Origin: DATFVJ01 sp963820395
GTDB taxonomy: Bacteria; Actinomycetota; Actinomycetes; Streptosporangiales; Streptosporangiaceae
Assembly: GCA_963820395.1 (NCBI GenBank)
Contig: CAWGAE010000015.1
Coordinates: forward strand, 620,001-684,000
Reading direction: 5' to 3'
DNA length: 64,000 bases
Of this stretch, positions 52,568 to 61,985 are shown one piece after another. The translations under genes and the position numbers were made by a program. Under the pieces are notes generated by a model that was given only the letters and a program-made list of their open reading frames with translations, ran no database searches and was not told the origin of the DNA. Positions within the stretch are counted from its first letter, which is position 1. Every line of letters starts with the position of its first letter.

Positions 52568-53161
52568 GTGATAGTAAAGAAAATGGGGCGACCGGGCAAG
52601 GCCGCCGAGCGACGCGCCAGCATTCTCCTGGCCACCGCAGCCGTGGTGGCCAGGGACGGGCTCGCCGAGACAACCGTGAGCAAGGTTGCCGACCAGGCCG
52701 GCCTTCAGCGCACCTTGGTGTTCCACTATTTCGGCGATCGCCAGTCGCTGGTTGACGCGTATATTGACCATGTCGTCGCCATTTACGGCGACCTGCAGAT
52801 CCTCGGCGACCAGAACCTGACCATCGAAGAGCGCGTGGACAACGCATTCGAGCCCGGCCACTACGCAGCACGCGAGGATCTTGTCGTTTGGACCGAATTG
52901 GTCGGGCTCGCGGCGCGTGACAGCACCGTCCGCTGGCGGCTGCACAAATTGTGGCGTGACTGCTGGTTGCCAACGATTGAACACGAGCTCCGGGCCGCCC
53001 GGCCCAGGGCCACGCCCGCACAGATTGGCGACGTCGCCTACGGCATCGCCTGCCTCGTTGAAGCGCACTGGAGCCTGCACCTCCAAGGTCTGGACGCGTC
53101 GGAGTGGTCTCGACAAGCTCAAACGAGCGCACGAATCCTCCTCGGCTCGCTCCCTCACTGA
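52568..53161 (+). CDS. TetR family transcriptional regulator
   Basis: The protein has 197 residues from a GTG at 52568 (an ATG five codons later at 52583 is an alternative). The helix-turn-helix is in residues about 15-60 (RRASILLATAAVVARDGLAETTVSKVADQAGLQRTLVFHYFGDRQSLVDAY). The rest is a helical ligand domain of the BetI-like C-terminal type (YAAREDLVVWTELVGLAARDSTVRWRLHKLWRDCW). It shares a 30-bp divergent promoter region with the dehydrogenase-like gene and probably represses both. Confidence 0.88.
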   Translation: MIVKKMGRPGKAAERRASILLATAAVVARDGLAETTVSKVADQAGLQRTLVFHYFGDRQSLVDAYIDHVVAIYGDLQILGDQNLTIEERVDNAFEPGHYAAREDLVVWTELVGLAARDSTVRWRLHKLWRDCWLPTIEHELRAARPRATPAQIGDVAYGIACLVEAHWSLHLQGLDASEWSRQAQTSARILLGSLPH

Positions 53162-53520
53162 AAGGTGTCGCACCGCCCTTTCGCGTCCGCTGGGGCAGGG
53201 ACGTTGTTCGATCATCCGCTGCAGCAGTGCCAAGAAAGCCGATGGGTGCGGCTCTCCGACAGGGACTTTCGTCACGCTGTGGGGTTGGTCGAGTTTCATT
53301 CTGCTCCCGTCCTCGGGATTTCAGCGAGGACAGTATCTCGCCCCGGCAAGCCGAGGTGTCGGAGGTGGGGATCTGCCGCCGTCCTCGAACAAGATGATCT
53401 GGCGGGCCCGTTTCCGCACGCCATACCCCACCGCCATACCCCCATGCTGGCACCCGGACCATTTTCACAGCCAGGACGCTAGCCGGGGGACGGCGGGGGA
53501 CGGTTTTCCCGGGTTGCTAG
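53162..53520. other. Gene-free interval between the TetR gene and the fusion gene
   Basis: No supported frame was found. The interval separates the 3' ends of two convergent genes, and no strong terminator hairpin with T-run was seen. Confidence 0.45.
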
Positions 53521-56418
53521 CTAGACGGCGAAAAAGCCATTCTTTGCCATCTCGCCTATGCTTCTTCCAAAAGCCTCGGCCACACGCTCCAGATCGACGT
53601 CTGAATGAGCGTCACTCAGCATCATGGTGTGCAGTTCTGGCATATAGATTCCATACTTTCGCATGTAGTAAGCTAGTGCGAGGTTCGCCTTTATGTTCGA
53701 TCCGGCCAGCCGATCTCTTACCAGCCGTGGGAGCGCGTAGTCAAAGGTGATGGAAAATATCGAGCTGTTCCCCTTGATCTTGCATGGCACCCCACGCGTT
53801 GTTGCCCGGGCTGTTAGTTCTTGTGAAAGCCAGGCAGTCTTGCGCCGGAGTTCGTCATAGATTTGCGGGTGATCCTTCAGATGCCCAAGGGCCGCCGCGC
53901 CTGCAGCGGCCGTGATCGAATTACCACTCATCGTCCCACCGACGAATGCTCTGCTGTCGACGTCCAGGAAGGGGTCCCCGGTTGTACGGGCGATGTCGAC
54001 GACCGCCGGATGACCTACCACCGCACCGCATGGCAGCCCGCCACCGATTATCTTGCCAAGGCACGTCAGGTCCGGCTCAACTTCGGCAAGATGTTGCGCT
54101 CCCCCATAGTGCACACGAAAGCCAGTGACTACTTCGTCGTAGATCACGAGGATCCCATGGCGCCGGCAGACCTCACGCAGTTCCCGCAGGAATGCGCTGT
54201 CGAAGTCCGCCAGCGCAGCTGGCATAGGCTCCAAGATGACAGCGGCCAAAGATCCTGCGTGGGCAACGATCCGATCTAGCGAGGTGGGCTCACCATATTG
54301 CAGGAGCAGCGTATCGTCCACGACAGATCGCTGCGCCCCGGCGGAGTTACCGATTGGGTCAGGTCGGAGGGCATCGCCACTGTAGCGAAACCATGAACTG
54401 ACCATGCCTTGATCGGAAAAGCCATGGTAGTGTCCCTCGAATTTGGCAATCCTCTGCCGTCCAGTATAAGCACGCGCGATCCTCAGCGCCATCATTACCG
54501 CTTCGGTACCAGAATTGCTCAGGATCACCTTCGAATGCGACGCGAAGGCGTCGGCGATGTGTTGCGCCAGAAGCAGCTCGCTGGGACTCGCGAGTGCGTT
54601 GACGCCACCGTCGACTGCAGCCTCCCGAATAGCCTCTACGATGCGATGATGGGCATAACCAAGGATGTGCGGGCCATATCCGGATGACAAATCGATGTAT
54701 TCATTACCGTCGAGGTCGCGAATTTTCGAGCCGCTTGCTTCTCGGATGATGAGTGGAAAAGCGCTGGGCAACACGAAGCGATCTAGGTGAGTAGGGGCGA
54801 CGAGATAACGCGCGGCGTCGCGCCTTCTGGTCATCGATTGCGGAATCAGCTGACCGATCTCGCGCTCGAACTGTTCGCGAAGTTCTTCGCTCAGGTAGGG
54901 CGAGAAGCGATCGGTGAATCGCCTGGCGTTGCGCCAGATATCGATGTCCGGGTCGACCTGCCCGATGAAGCCCTCACCAGTCAACAGGGATAGCGCGAGC
55001 AGCGAGAACCGCGTTGAGACTCGTGCGCCGTAATTACGCAGCAACCGAGTAGCATCGTCGAAGAAAGCGATCGTCGACCATCTCGATGATTCATCCTGGA
55101 AGTGCGCACGCAGGATACGGCTGAGTTCCTCGGTGTATGCGGAACGGTCAGATCCGAGTCGATCGGGCTGCGCCACGAACGCGCGAGTGAACCGCTCCAC
55201 GGCCAGCTCCCACTGCCCTAGAACGCACGCGTAGTAGAACGAGGATAGATTCCATTTGTCATCCTCGGAAAGGTGCCCCACCAGGCCAAAGTCTAGTAGC
55301 ACGATTTGACCGTCGGGGCCGAACATGACATTGCCGGGGTGCGGATCGACGTGGAACTGCCCGTGGAAGTAGACCATGGAGTAGAAGATGTCTTGTAGCC
55401 GGGACGCGAGCGTTGAACGGGGAAAAGTCGCGCGCTCTGCCTCCTGTGCCGGTGTTCCTTCCACGTACTCCATGATCAGGATGTCGTCTCCGCCGAGGGC
55501 GTCGTACGTCCGCGGGACCCGAAGATAGGGATGGTTGCGGAAATTAAGCGCGATCTCGGTTTGGCGCTGCGCCTCTTGCCGCATATCGCACTGACCGGTC
55601 AGGAGGGGCCGCAGCTCGGCGAAATATCCTGGAATATCGTATTTGCGCAGCGGCGGAACCAGCATGTGCGCGAGCGACAGCAGCTTCTCCAGCAGCCACG
55701 AGCTGGCTTCAAGGCGCTCCCGAACCCCGCTCTTCACTACCTTTACGGCAACGTGCTCGCCGCTGCCGAGTACGGCGTGGTGTACCTGCGCGACGGAACC
55801 GACCGCGATCGGCTGCCACTCGAATGAATCGAATACCTCCTCTACTGGCATACGAAAGCTTCGGCGTAGGATACGTCGCAAGGCTGCCTGGCGCATCGGC
55901 TGTAGTCCCGAGAAGAAGGACCGGAACTCTTCAGTTGCCTGCTTCGGGAGAAGGCCCGACTGGGTCCCTAGGACCTGTCCCGCCTTGATGTACAAAGGTC
56001 CCATGCGCAGCAGATAACTGCGCAAGACGGCGGCTAGCCGCAGCTTTCGGTCAGTGCGGTCACGGTGGATGACGTAAAGGACCGCGTGATACGCCGTCCA
56101 CCAGAGAATCCGGCCGGCCTCGCTGGCAGCTTGGGCTGCGAAACGTAGCCGTGGGACGGCCGGTCGACTAGTTAGTTTCACTGTTGTCACGTTCGGGACG
56201 GCTGGCTCTGGACCCTGGGATGCGGCGGTCCTGGTACCGGCGCGAGATCCGTGATATTTCTGGCGAAGCGCTGTGCCAGCCATTGCGTTCGAATTATCAA
56301 CACCGCTTGGATCGTCAATATCCGTTGCGGCGGTCTCATACGGCTTTTCAACGAGGTCGGCACCCGAGGAGCGCCGTTCCTGCGATGATGGCCTTGGCTC
56401 CGCCTCGAACACGCTCAT
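53521..56418 (-). CDS. Fusion of an ABC1/UbiB atypical kinase and a glutamate-1-semialdehyde aminomutase-like PLP enzyme
   Basis: The protein has 965 residues from the ATG at 56418 (MSVFEAEPRPSS), behind GAAGGAGCATTC. Residues 1-85 are disordered. Residues about 100-540 form a UbiB/ADCK domain: KAGQ motif at 145-148, nucleotide Lys 226 in AVKVV, MEYVEGTP at 316-323, DPHPGN at 358-363 and DFG at 376-378. Residues about 545-960 form a class III aminotransferase nearest to glutamate-1-semialdehyde aminomutase: DEVVTGFR from 761 and the PLP Lys 789 in CLGKIIGGGLPCGAV. All key residues of both parts are present. UbiB proteins support quinone or lipid metabolism; the aminomutase part moves or removes amino groups. 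The gene has visibly lower GC than its neighbours and no pathway partners next to it. Substrates unknown. Confidence 0.9.
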   Translation of the reverse strand: MSVFEAEPRPSSQERRSSGADLVEKPYETAATDIDDPSGVDNSNAMAGTALRQKYHGSRAGTRTAASQGPEPAVPNVTTVKLTSRPAVPRLRFAAQAASEAGRILWWTAYHAVLYVIHRDRTDRKLRLAAVLRSYLLRMGPLYIKAGQVLGTQSGLLPKQATEEFRSFFSGLQPMRQAALRRILRRSFRMPVEEVFDSFEWQPIAVGSVAQVHHAVLGSGEHVAVKVVKSGVRERLEASSWLLEKLLSLAHMLVPPLRKYDIPGYFAELRPLLTGQCDMRQEAQRQTEIALNFRNHPYLRVPRTYDALGGDDILIMEYVEGTPAQEAERATFPRSTLASRLQDIFYSMVYFHGQFHVDPHPGNVMFGPDGQIVLLDFGLVGHLSEDDKWNLSSFYYACVLGQWELAVERFTRAFVAQPDRLGSDRSAYTEELSRILRAHFQDESSRWSTIAFFDDATRLLRNYGARVSTRFSLLALSLLTGEGFIGQVDPDIDIWRNARRFTDRFSPYLSEELREQFEREIGQLIPQSMTRRRDAARYLVAPTHLDRFVLPSAFPLIIREASGSKIRDLDGNEYIDLSSGYGPHILGYAHHRIVEAIREAAVDGGVNALASPSELLLAQHIADAFASHSKVILSNSGTEAVMMALRIARAYTGRQRIAKFEGHYHGFSDQGMVSSWFRYSGDALRPDPIGNSAGAQRSVVDDTLLLQYGEPTSLDRIVAHAGSLAAVILEPMPAALADFDSAFLRELREVCRRHGILVIYDEVVTGFRVHYGGAQHLAEVEPDLTCLGKIIGGGLPCGAVVGHPAVVDIARTTGDPFLDVDSRAFVGGTMSGNSITAAAGAAALGHLKDHPQIYDELRRKTAWLSQELTARATTRGVPCKIKGNSSIFSITFDYALPRLVRDRLAGSNIKANLALAYYMRKYGIYMPELHTMMLSDAHSDVDLERVAEAFGRSIGEMAKNGFFAV

Positions 56419-56718
56419 GAATGCTCCTTCAATGCGCGATTGACGATTGCTCTTGCTCCTTCGTGATGAACAGAGCCGCAGCGCAGGCTCCTGATACATG
56501 CCGCGGCGAACCTTCCGGCCGGTGCCCAGGGCGCTGATCAAAGTCGCGTTTATTGACTCTGACCTGCGGTAACAATCCAGCTGAACAAACTGCGCTTGAT
56601 GTGCGACTTTGAACAACAGCCTGGGCCAACCCTGGCCGGTGCCGACGTATCAGGCGTGGCGGGGTGACCCTCTGTCTGGGTACGGGAAACGGCTGTCAGC
56701 AACGAAGGGATGAACATA

Positions 56719-59283
56719 ATGAGCGCTAAGAACACTCAGCGCATTGCCGCGCCGGTGCCCCCGGAGCTGGTCGTGCGCACGCAGGGTTCTGAGCATAGCC
56801 TTCAGGCCGGGTCCTTGTGTCGGCTCGGCCGCGACCCCGACTCCGACGTAGTGGTCACCGATTCGCGGGTCTCGTGGCGGCACGCGGCGGTGCGGCTCGA
56901 CCGGGGCGCCTGGGTCGTGGAGGACGCCGGCAGCACCAACGGCACGTACGTCGGATCCCGGCGCGTCGACCGGATCGAGATCAGCACGGACTGCGTGTTG
57001 CGCCTCGGCCACCCGCAGGAAGGCCCGCTCGTTTTCTGCTCGGTCGTCCCGCCCGCCGCGCAGACCCCGGCCGCTGGCACCGTGGACATGGGGCCGAGTG
57101 TGGACCTTCAGCCGACCGCCCAGCACCCCCTGCCGGTGCGGGTGCTGCGGATCGGCCGGGCGCCGGACAACGACCTCGTCCTTGCCGATCTGAGCGTCTC
57201 CCGTTACCACGCCGAGCTGCGCAACTCCGGCGCCGGGCGGTACGAGATCGCCGACCTCGGCAGCGCCAACGGCACGTTTGTCAATGGCGCGCGCGTGAGC
57301 GCCGTCACATTGACCGAACGCGACGTTGTCGGCATCGGCCACGCGACGCTGCGCCTGAGCGGCCAGGAGCTGCACGAGTTCATCGACGCCGGTGACGTCT
57401 CGCTGACCGCCCAGAGCCTGACCGTTCGGACGTCCGGTGGTAAGGTCCTGCTCGATCAGGTCAGCTTCCCCATCGCGGAGCGCTGCCTTCTCGCCATCAT
57501 CGGCCCGAGCGGCGCAGGCAAGTCGACCCTGCTCGGCGCCATGACCGGGGCCCGGCCCGCGGACGAGGGGACCGTGCTCTATGACAACCGCGACCTCTAC
57601 GCGCACTACGCCGAGCTCCGGCACCGGATCGGGCTGGTTCCCCAGGAGAACATCCTGCACACCCAGCTATCGGCGCGCCGGGCGCTCCGCTATGCGGCCG
57701 AGTTGCGCTTTCCCGGTGACACCAGCGCGAGCGAGCGGAACCGCAGGGTTGACGAGGTCATCGAGGAACTCGGGCTCACCGCCCACGCCCAGACCCGCAT
57801 CGACGCCCTCTCCGGCGGGCAGCGCAAGCGGGTCAGCGTGGCGCTGGAGCTGCTCACGAAACCATCGCTGCTGTTCCTGGACGAGCCGACCTCCGGCCTG
57901 GACCCCGGCCTCGACAAGTCCCTGATGAAGAGCATGGCGGAGCTGGCCCACGACGGGCGGACCGTCATCGTGGTCACGCACAGCGTCGCCAACCTGGACG
58001 TGTGCGATCGCCTGCTGGTTCTCGTGCCCGGCGGCCGCATCGCCTTCTACGGGCCGCCCGCCGAGGGGCTGAGCCACTTCGGCCAGTCCGACTGGGCCGA
58101 TGTGTTCACCGAGTTCGAGCGCCAGCCGGACCGGGACTGGGCGGGAGAATTCAGCCGCTCGCCAATGTATGCACAGTATGTCAAGGCTGGCCTGGCCGGC
58201 GGCGTCGCCGCCCCGGTGTCGCGCCAGCCCGCGCCGCCCGCCGCGCCGCGGGGACTGCTGGGGCAGCTCAGCACGCTGTGCCGACGCTACCTCGCGGTCA
58301 TCGCCTCCGACCGCGCATACCTGGCCGTGCTGGCCGTGCTGCCGTTCGTCCTCGGGGTGGCGATCCGGCTGATTCCGTCGCCGGAGGGGCTGGCGGGGCG
58401 AACGGGCACCAATCCCGATGCCCAGACCCTGCTGCTGATGCTCATCCTGGGCGCCTGCCTGGCCGGAACCGCCAACTCCGTCCGCGAGCTGGTCAAGGAA
58501 CGTGCGATCTACCACAGGGAACGCGCCGCCGGGCTGTCGTCGGGCGCCTACCTGCTCTCCAAGCTCGTCATCCTGGGGATCATCAGCGGCGTGCAGGCGG
58601 TCATCCTGGTGGCGCTCGGGCTGCTCGGCCGCCCGCTCCCTGCGCACGGGGCGTTACTGGCGTCGCCGCTGGCGGAGCTGATGCTTGCCATGGCGGTGCT
58701 GGCGGTCGCGTCGATGACCCTGGGGCTGCTGGTCTCCGCGGTGGTGAGCACGTCCGAGCGGACCATGCCGTTCCTCGTGCTGCTCACGATGGCGCAGGTG
58801 ATCCTCTGCGGAGCCGTGCTGCCGCTGAACGGCAAGCTCGGCCTTGATCAGCTCTCCTGGCTGGCGCCGTCCCGCTGGGGCTTCGGCGCGACCGCCTCCA
58901 CCGTCGACCTGGTGCGGATCACGCCGCCTGGCGGGAGCGTCATCAAGCCCGACCCGCTGTGGCGGCACCTTCCGCACGTGTGGCTGCTTGACATGGGCCT
59001 GCAGGCAGCGCTCGCCGTCGCCTTCGCCTTCATCGCCTGGCACCGCCTGGCGCGGCGCAGCCCTGGCCGCAGCCGGCCCGCCCGCGGCCGGATACGCGCG
59101 CGGGCGGGCCGGGCGGACAGGGCTGCTGCTGACCTGGGACAGGCGAGCGGCGTGAAGGAGGTTACCAACGACCCGCTGTACCTGGAGCGGATGCGCCGGA
59201 TTGACCTGCCTGCAGGCTCCCGGTCAACAGGGCAGCGGGAAGGTGAAGAAAGGCAACCAGTACCTGGGCGGCGTGCTGGGTGA
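56719..59283 (+). CDS. FHA-FHA-ABC exporter, ATPase plus permease (Rv1747-like)
   Basis: The ATG at 56719 is preferred because GAAGGGA lies nine bases upstream; an ATG three codons earlier would overlap that site. Two FHA domains come first: residues about 18-100 (CRLGRDPDSDVVV...SWRHA...STNGTYV) and about 140-215 (LRIGRAPDNDLVL...SRYHAEL...SANGTFV). An ABC2-G type ATPase follows: GPSGAGKST, LSGGQRKRVSVALELL, LLFLDEPTSGLDP. The permease with six helices covers about 530-800. In M. tuberculosis the homologue Rv1747 is phosphorylated by PknF and exports envelope material; FHA domains bind phospho-Thr. A PknD-like kinase is 6 kb away. The last 25 or so residues appear to be read out of frame through an IS110 scrap. 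Confidence 0.92.
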   Translation: MSAKNTQRIAAPVPPELVVRTQGSEHSLQAGSLCRLGRDPDSDVVVTDSRVSWRHAAVRLDRGAWVVEDAGSTNGTYVGSRRVDRIEISTDCVLRLGHPQEGPLVFCSVVPPAAQTPAAGTVDMGPSVDLQPTAQHPLPVRVLRIGRAPDNDLVLADLSVSRYHAELRNSGAGRYEIADLGSANGTFVNGARVSAVTLTERDVVGIGHATLRLSGQELHEFIDAGDVSLTAQSLTVRTSGGKVLLDQVSFPIAERCLLAIIGPSGAGKSTLLGAMTGARPADEGTVLYDNRDLYAHYAELRHRIGLVPQENILHTQLSARRALRYAAELRFPGDTSASERNRRVDEVIEELGLTAHAQTRIDALSGGQRKRVSVALELLTKPSLLFLDEPTSGLDPGLDKSLMKSMAELAHDGRTVIVVTHSVANLDVCDRLLVLVPGGRIAFYGPPAEGLSHFGQSDWADVFTEFERQPDRDWAGEFSRSPMYAQYVKAGLAGGVAAPVSRQPAPPAAPRGLLGQLSTLCRRYLAVIASDRAYLAVLAVLPFVLGVAIRLIPSPEGLAGRTGTNPDAQTLLLMLILGACLAGTANSVRELVKERAIYHRERAAGLSSGAYLLSKLVILGIISGVQAVILVALGLLGRPLPAHGALLASPLAELMLAMAVLAVASMTLGLLVSAVVSTSERTMPFLVLLTMAQVILCGAVLPLNGKLGLDQLSWLAPSRWGFGATASTVDLVRITPPGGSVIKPDPLWRHLPHVWLLDMGLQAALAVAFAFIAWHRLARRSPGRSRPARGRIRARAGRADRAAADLGQASGVKEVTNDPLYLERMRRIDLPAGSRSTGQREGEERQPVPGRRAG

Positions 59284-59400
59284 GACCGCGGTGCCGGACA
59301 TGCAGCCAAGGAAAGCGACGGTCCGCTCGATGCCGGCGAGTGTGATGTTGCCGAAGACGCGCAGCCGGGCCGCGGCCACCATAGCCCATGCCGGGCCAGG
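59226..59400 (+). pseudogene. IS110-family transposase C-terminal scrap
   Basis: In a frame different from the exporter, QGSGKVKKGNQYLGGVLGETAV matches the segment of IS110-type transposases KxGKGNxYLxGxLGEAAV. The similarity then fades. It overlaps the 3' end of the exporter gene, which suggests the exporter's original end was replaced. Confidence 0.5.
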
Positions 59401-59648
59401 CCGGTAACAGGTCAGCCTCGAGCCCACCTCGCCGTAAAAGACCAGGATCTGCAGGCTCACACACTCAAAAGAGATCACCAGATGCGCACGAAAGCCGCCG
59501 GCCCTGGCGCCAAGGCTTCAGCGGCCGGTGACGATGACCGGGTAACACGACGTCGCATTTCCGGGCAACGACCTTCGCCAGTTTTGCAAATGACAGGGGA
59601 ACCGCGCGGGCCTGACAGCCCATATGCCTAACCGGAAGGGATCTGGAC

Positions 59649-60863
59649 ATGATTAACCCGCAAGCCACCGCGCGGACACCGTCGGCGCCTCAGCAGCATG
59701 AGCCCGGTGCTCCACCCGCCATTCCGCAGGCCGTAAGCGGCGCCCTCACCCGCCACGGCTACCGGACAACCAAATGGTGCACAACGGTCTTCGCCGCTGG
59801 GCTATCAACGGTGCTGGGGCTGGCCGACTGGACAGGCGCCACCGCCGCGCAGACCGTGGGAATGCCCGCACGCCGACCGCCCGAGCCAGCGCCACCGGTA
59901 CTGGGCCTCGGCGAGCGCTCGCGCTGGATCGACCTCGACGGCCCCGTCCACTACCTCGACTTCGGTGGTCCGGCCGACGGGCCGACGGTCGTGTGCGTGC
60001 ACGGGCTGGCCGGCTTTGCGGTGAACTGGTCAACGATCGCGCCGTTGCTGACAGGCCGCTACCGCGTGCTCGCCCCGGATCTGGCCGGGCACGGCCTGAC
60101 GCGGTCTGGGGGCCGCGGCACGGACGTGGCGGCAAACCGGGCTCTGCTGCACCGTTTCATCGGCGCTGTGGCGCCATCGCCCACGAGCCCGGTGATCCTC
60201 ATCGGCAATTCGATGGGCGGAATGATCTCGCTGCTGGAGGCGGCCGCCGCTCCCGGCGCCGTCGCCGGCCTGGTACTGATCGACCCGGTCCTGCCGTTAG
60301 CGCCTGCGCGGCCAGACCCGCTCGTCGCCCCGATGCTCGCCGCCTACGCCATGCCAGGGCTTGGCCCGGTGCTGATGGGCCGCCGCCGTCGAATGTCGCC
60401 GGAGGCGCTCGTTGCCAGCGTCCTGGCGCTGTGCTGCGTGGATGCCTCACGCGTGCCCGCTGACGTCCTCGCTCAGCACGTCGCGGTGGCCCGGCACCGT
60501 CTCCTGTTCACCGATGCCGAGCAGGAGTTCGCTGCTGCCGCCCGTTCGATCGCCGCCAACATTGGCTACCCTCGCGGCGGCCCGTACCGGCGAGCAATCC
60601 GCTCGGTGACCTGCCCGGTACTGCTGCTGCACGGCGCGCGCGACCGGCTGGTGCCCGTCGCGATTGCCCAGGCGGCGGCCCGCGCCAACCCAGCCTGGAC
60701 GCTGGCCGTACTACCCGGCGTGGGCCACCTGCCTCAGCTTGAAGCGCCGCGCGACACCGCCGACGCGATCACCGGCTGGCTCGGCGACTGGTACGGCAAC
60801 CCCGCCACCGCGGTGGCGGCCACCACCACCCCCTCCGCAGTCCCCGTCGCGGCCGCGGCCTAA
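59649..60863 (+). CDS. Alpha/beta-hydrolase
   Basis: The protein has 404 residues behind GGAAGGGATCTGGAC. About 85 N-terminal residues are Pro/Ala rich with one weakly hydrophobic stretch (VFAAGLSTVLGLADWTGATAA). The hydrolase fold follows. VVCVHGLAGFAVNW holds the oxyanion-side HG, LIGNSMGGMISL the nucleophile Ser, LLHGARDRLVP the Asp, and VLPGVGHLPQLEAP the His. All triad members are present. It ends in an Ala/Thr-rich tail. The substrate is unknown. It stands alone, 365 bp after the FHA exporter on the same strand. Confidence 0.88.
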   Translation: MINPQATARTPSAPQQHEPGAPPAIPQAVSGALTRHGYRTTKWCTTVFAAGLSTVLGLADWTGATAAQTVGMPARRPPEPAPPVLGLGERSRWIDLDGPVHYLDFGGPADGPTVVCVHGLAGFAVNWSTIAPLLTGRYRVLAPDLAGHGLTRSGGRGTDVAANRALLHRFIGAVAPSPTSPVILIGNSMGGMISLLEAAAAPGAVAGLVLIDPVLPLAPARPDPLVAPMLAAYAMPGLGPVLMGRRRRMSPEALVASVLALCCVDASRVPADVLAQHVAVARHRLLFTDAEQEFAAAARSIAANIGYPRGGPYRRAIRSVTCPVLLLHGARDRLVPVAIAQAAARANPAWTLAVLPGVGHLPQLEAPRDTADAITGWLGDWYGNPATAVAATTTPSAVPVAAAA

Positions 60864-60952
60864 CCTGTGCCGCCTCCCTCGGCTTCCCCGATCCTCGCCG
60901 GATCTCGTTTGCGTCTACCTCCCATGGCGGGAAGCAGTGAGCAAGCTACATA

Positions 60953-61546
60953 TCACTCGCGCCGGTCGTGCGATGGCTGCCGCGGATGCGCGGTTGCTCG
61001 TTCCACCGCCAGCCCGAGTATCGCGTCCCGCCCGGAGGCGGCAAACAGCTGCTGCGCCCCGCTGAGCATCCAGTCACCACCGACCGGGACGATCCGGGCG
61101 GTCATGAACAACCCCGGGCGCATCTGCGCCAGGGCACCGGGCCCGGCGTTGGCGCGGACCCGGTAGGTCTGCTCACCAACGAGATTGACGACCATGATCG
61201 CGGGCCCGGCCCGTCCGCAGATCTCGAACACTCCCTCGACCACCTCGCGCCACCCCAGCAGCATCTGACGATCCGCATCCGTTAGCTCAGGATGCTCGGA
61301 GACAAAGACCTCGACCACCGTGCGGCCGTCGGCCAGCGGGCGCTGCAAGATGAAATGGTCAAGGAGATTGGTGAATTTGCTCTCATCGGTGACCGTGCCA
61401 CCGATGCCCTCGCTGACCGCCTGGTCGAGCTGCCGCGAAAAGCGCCCGGCACGGGCGAACTCGACAAGCCGGCGCTTCAGCTCACTGCAGTTCTCCATCA
61501 GCCCGGCGGCCTGCGGCGGCGCGGCGGCACTGGCCCTTGTGGTCAA
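60953..61546 (-). CDS. Conserved hypothetical protein
   Basis: The 197-residue soluble protein has no membrane segment. The N-terminal helical half includes LLDHFILQRPLADGRTVVEVFVSEHPELTDADRQMLLGWREVVEGVFEI, a pattern seen in actinobacterial proteins that carry an uncharacterised helical domain near SEC-C-type zinc tails. The second half looks beta-rich (AIMVVNLVGEQTYRVRANAGPGALAQMRPGLFMTARIVPVGGDWMLSGAQQLF). A Met at residue 17 (MENCSEL) could be the true start. Function unknown. Confidence 0.65.
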   Translation of the reverse strand: MTTRASAAAPPQAAGLMENCSELKRRLVEFARAGRFSRQLDQAVSEGIGGTVTDESKFTNLLDHFILQRPLADGRTVVEVFVSEHPELTDADRQMLLGWREVVEGVFEICGRAGPAIMVVNLVGEQTYRVRANAGPGALAQMRPGLFMTARIVPVGGDWMLSGAQQLFAASGRDAILGLAVERATAHPRQPSHDRRE

Positions 61547-61592
61547 GCCTTCACCTTCGCGGGCCGCCGTGCCGTCCGGGCCAAGCGCCGGT

Positions 61593-61660
61593 ATGTAGGG
61601 GATGAGCCCGCGCTGATCCTCCTGATCATGGAGTACGTGGAAGGGACACCGGCGGGCTGG
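61593..61660 (+). pseudogene. Fragment of a UbiB-type kinase with near-identity to the fusion gene
   Basis: The frame reads RYVGDEPALILLIMEYVEGTPAG. At DNA level 61620-61653 matches the reverse complement of 55449-55482 in the UbiB/aminomutase gene at 33 of 34 bases. Sequence on either side does not match, so it is a small displaced piece rather than a full copy. Confidence 0.6.
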
Positions 61661-61799
61661 CCACAGGCAGCTCCGACAGGACGGCGCGGATCTGCCGCGG
61701 CGGCCTGGAAGCGCGTGATGTCCCCGTAGGGCAGACCTGGGCGGAGCTCACTCTCACGTCCTCGTTTTTAGGAGGGGGCATCGCGCGTTCTCAGGGTGA

Positions 61800-61985
61800 G
61801 GAGGTGATGGCGGGAGCGCTGTGTTCTCTCGCGCCAGCCGCAATACCAGGTCCCGGATTCCCGGCTGGTCCTGGGCCCGCCCTGGCCGATTCGGATACGT
61901 CCACTTCCGTGTGATCAGGCGGGCCAGCGCCGGAAGGTACTCGGCGGCGTGATCAACGAGTACTACAGAGCCGCCTGAGCGACTC
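61800..61985 (-). pseudogene. IS481-type transposase fragments
   Basis: On the minus strand LITRKWTYPNRPGRAQDQPGIRDLVLRLAREN matches the N-terminal helix-turn-helix linker of IS481/IS3 transposases (WTYPNRPGRP...LVLRLARENPRWGYRRI). On the plus strand at about 61929-61970, LGGVINEYYRAA then stop resembles the last residues of the same group. The two scraps lie in opposite orientations. Confidence 0.6.
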
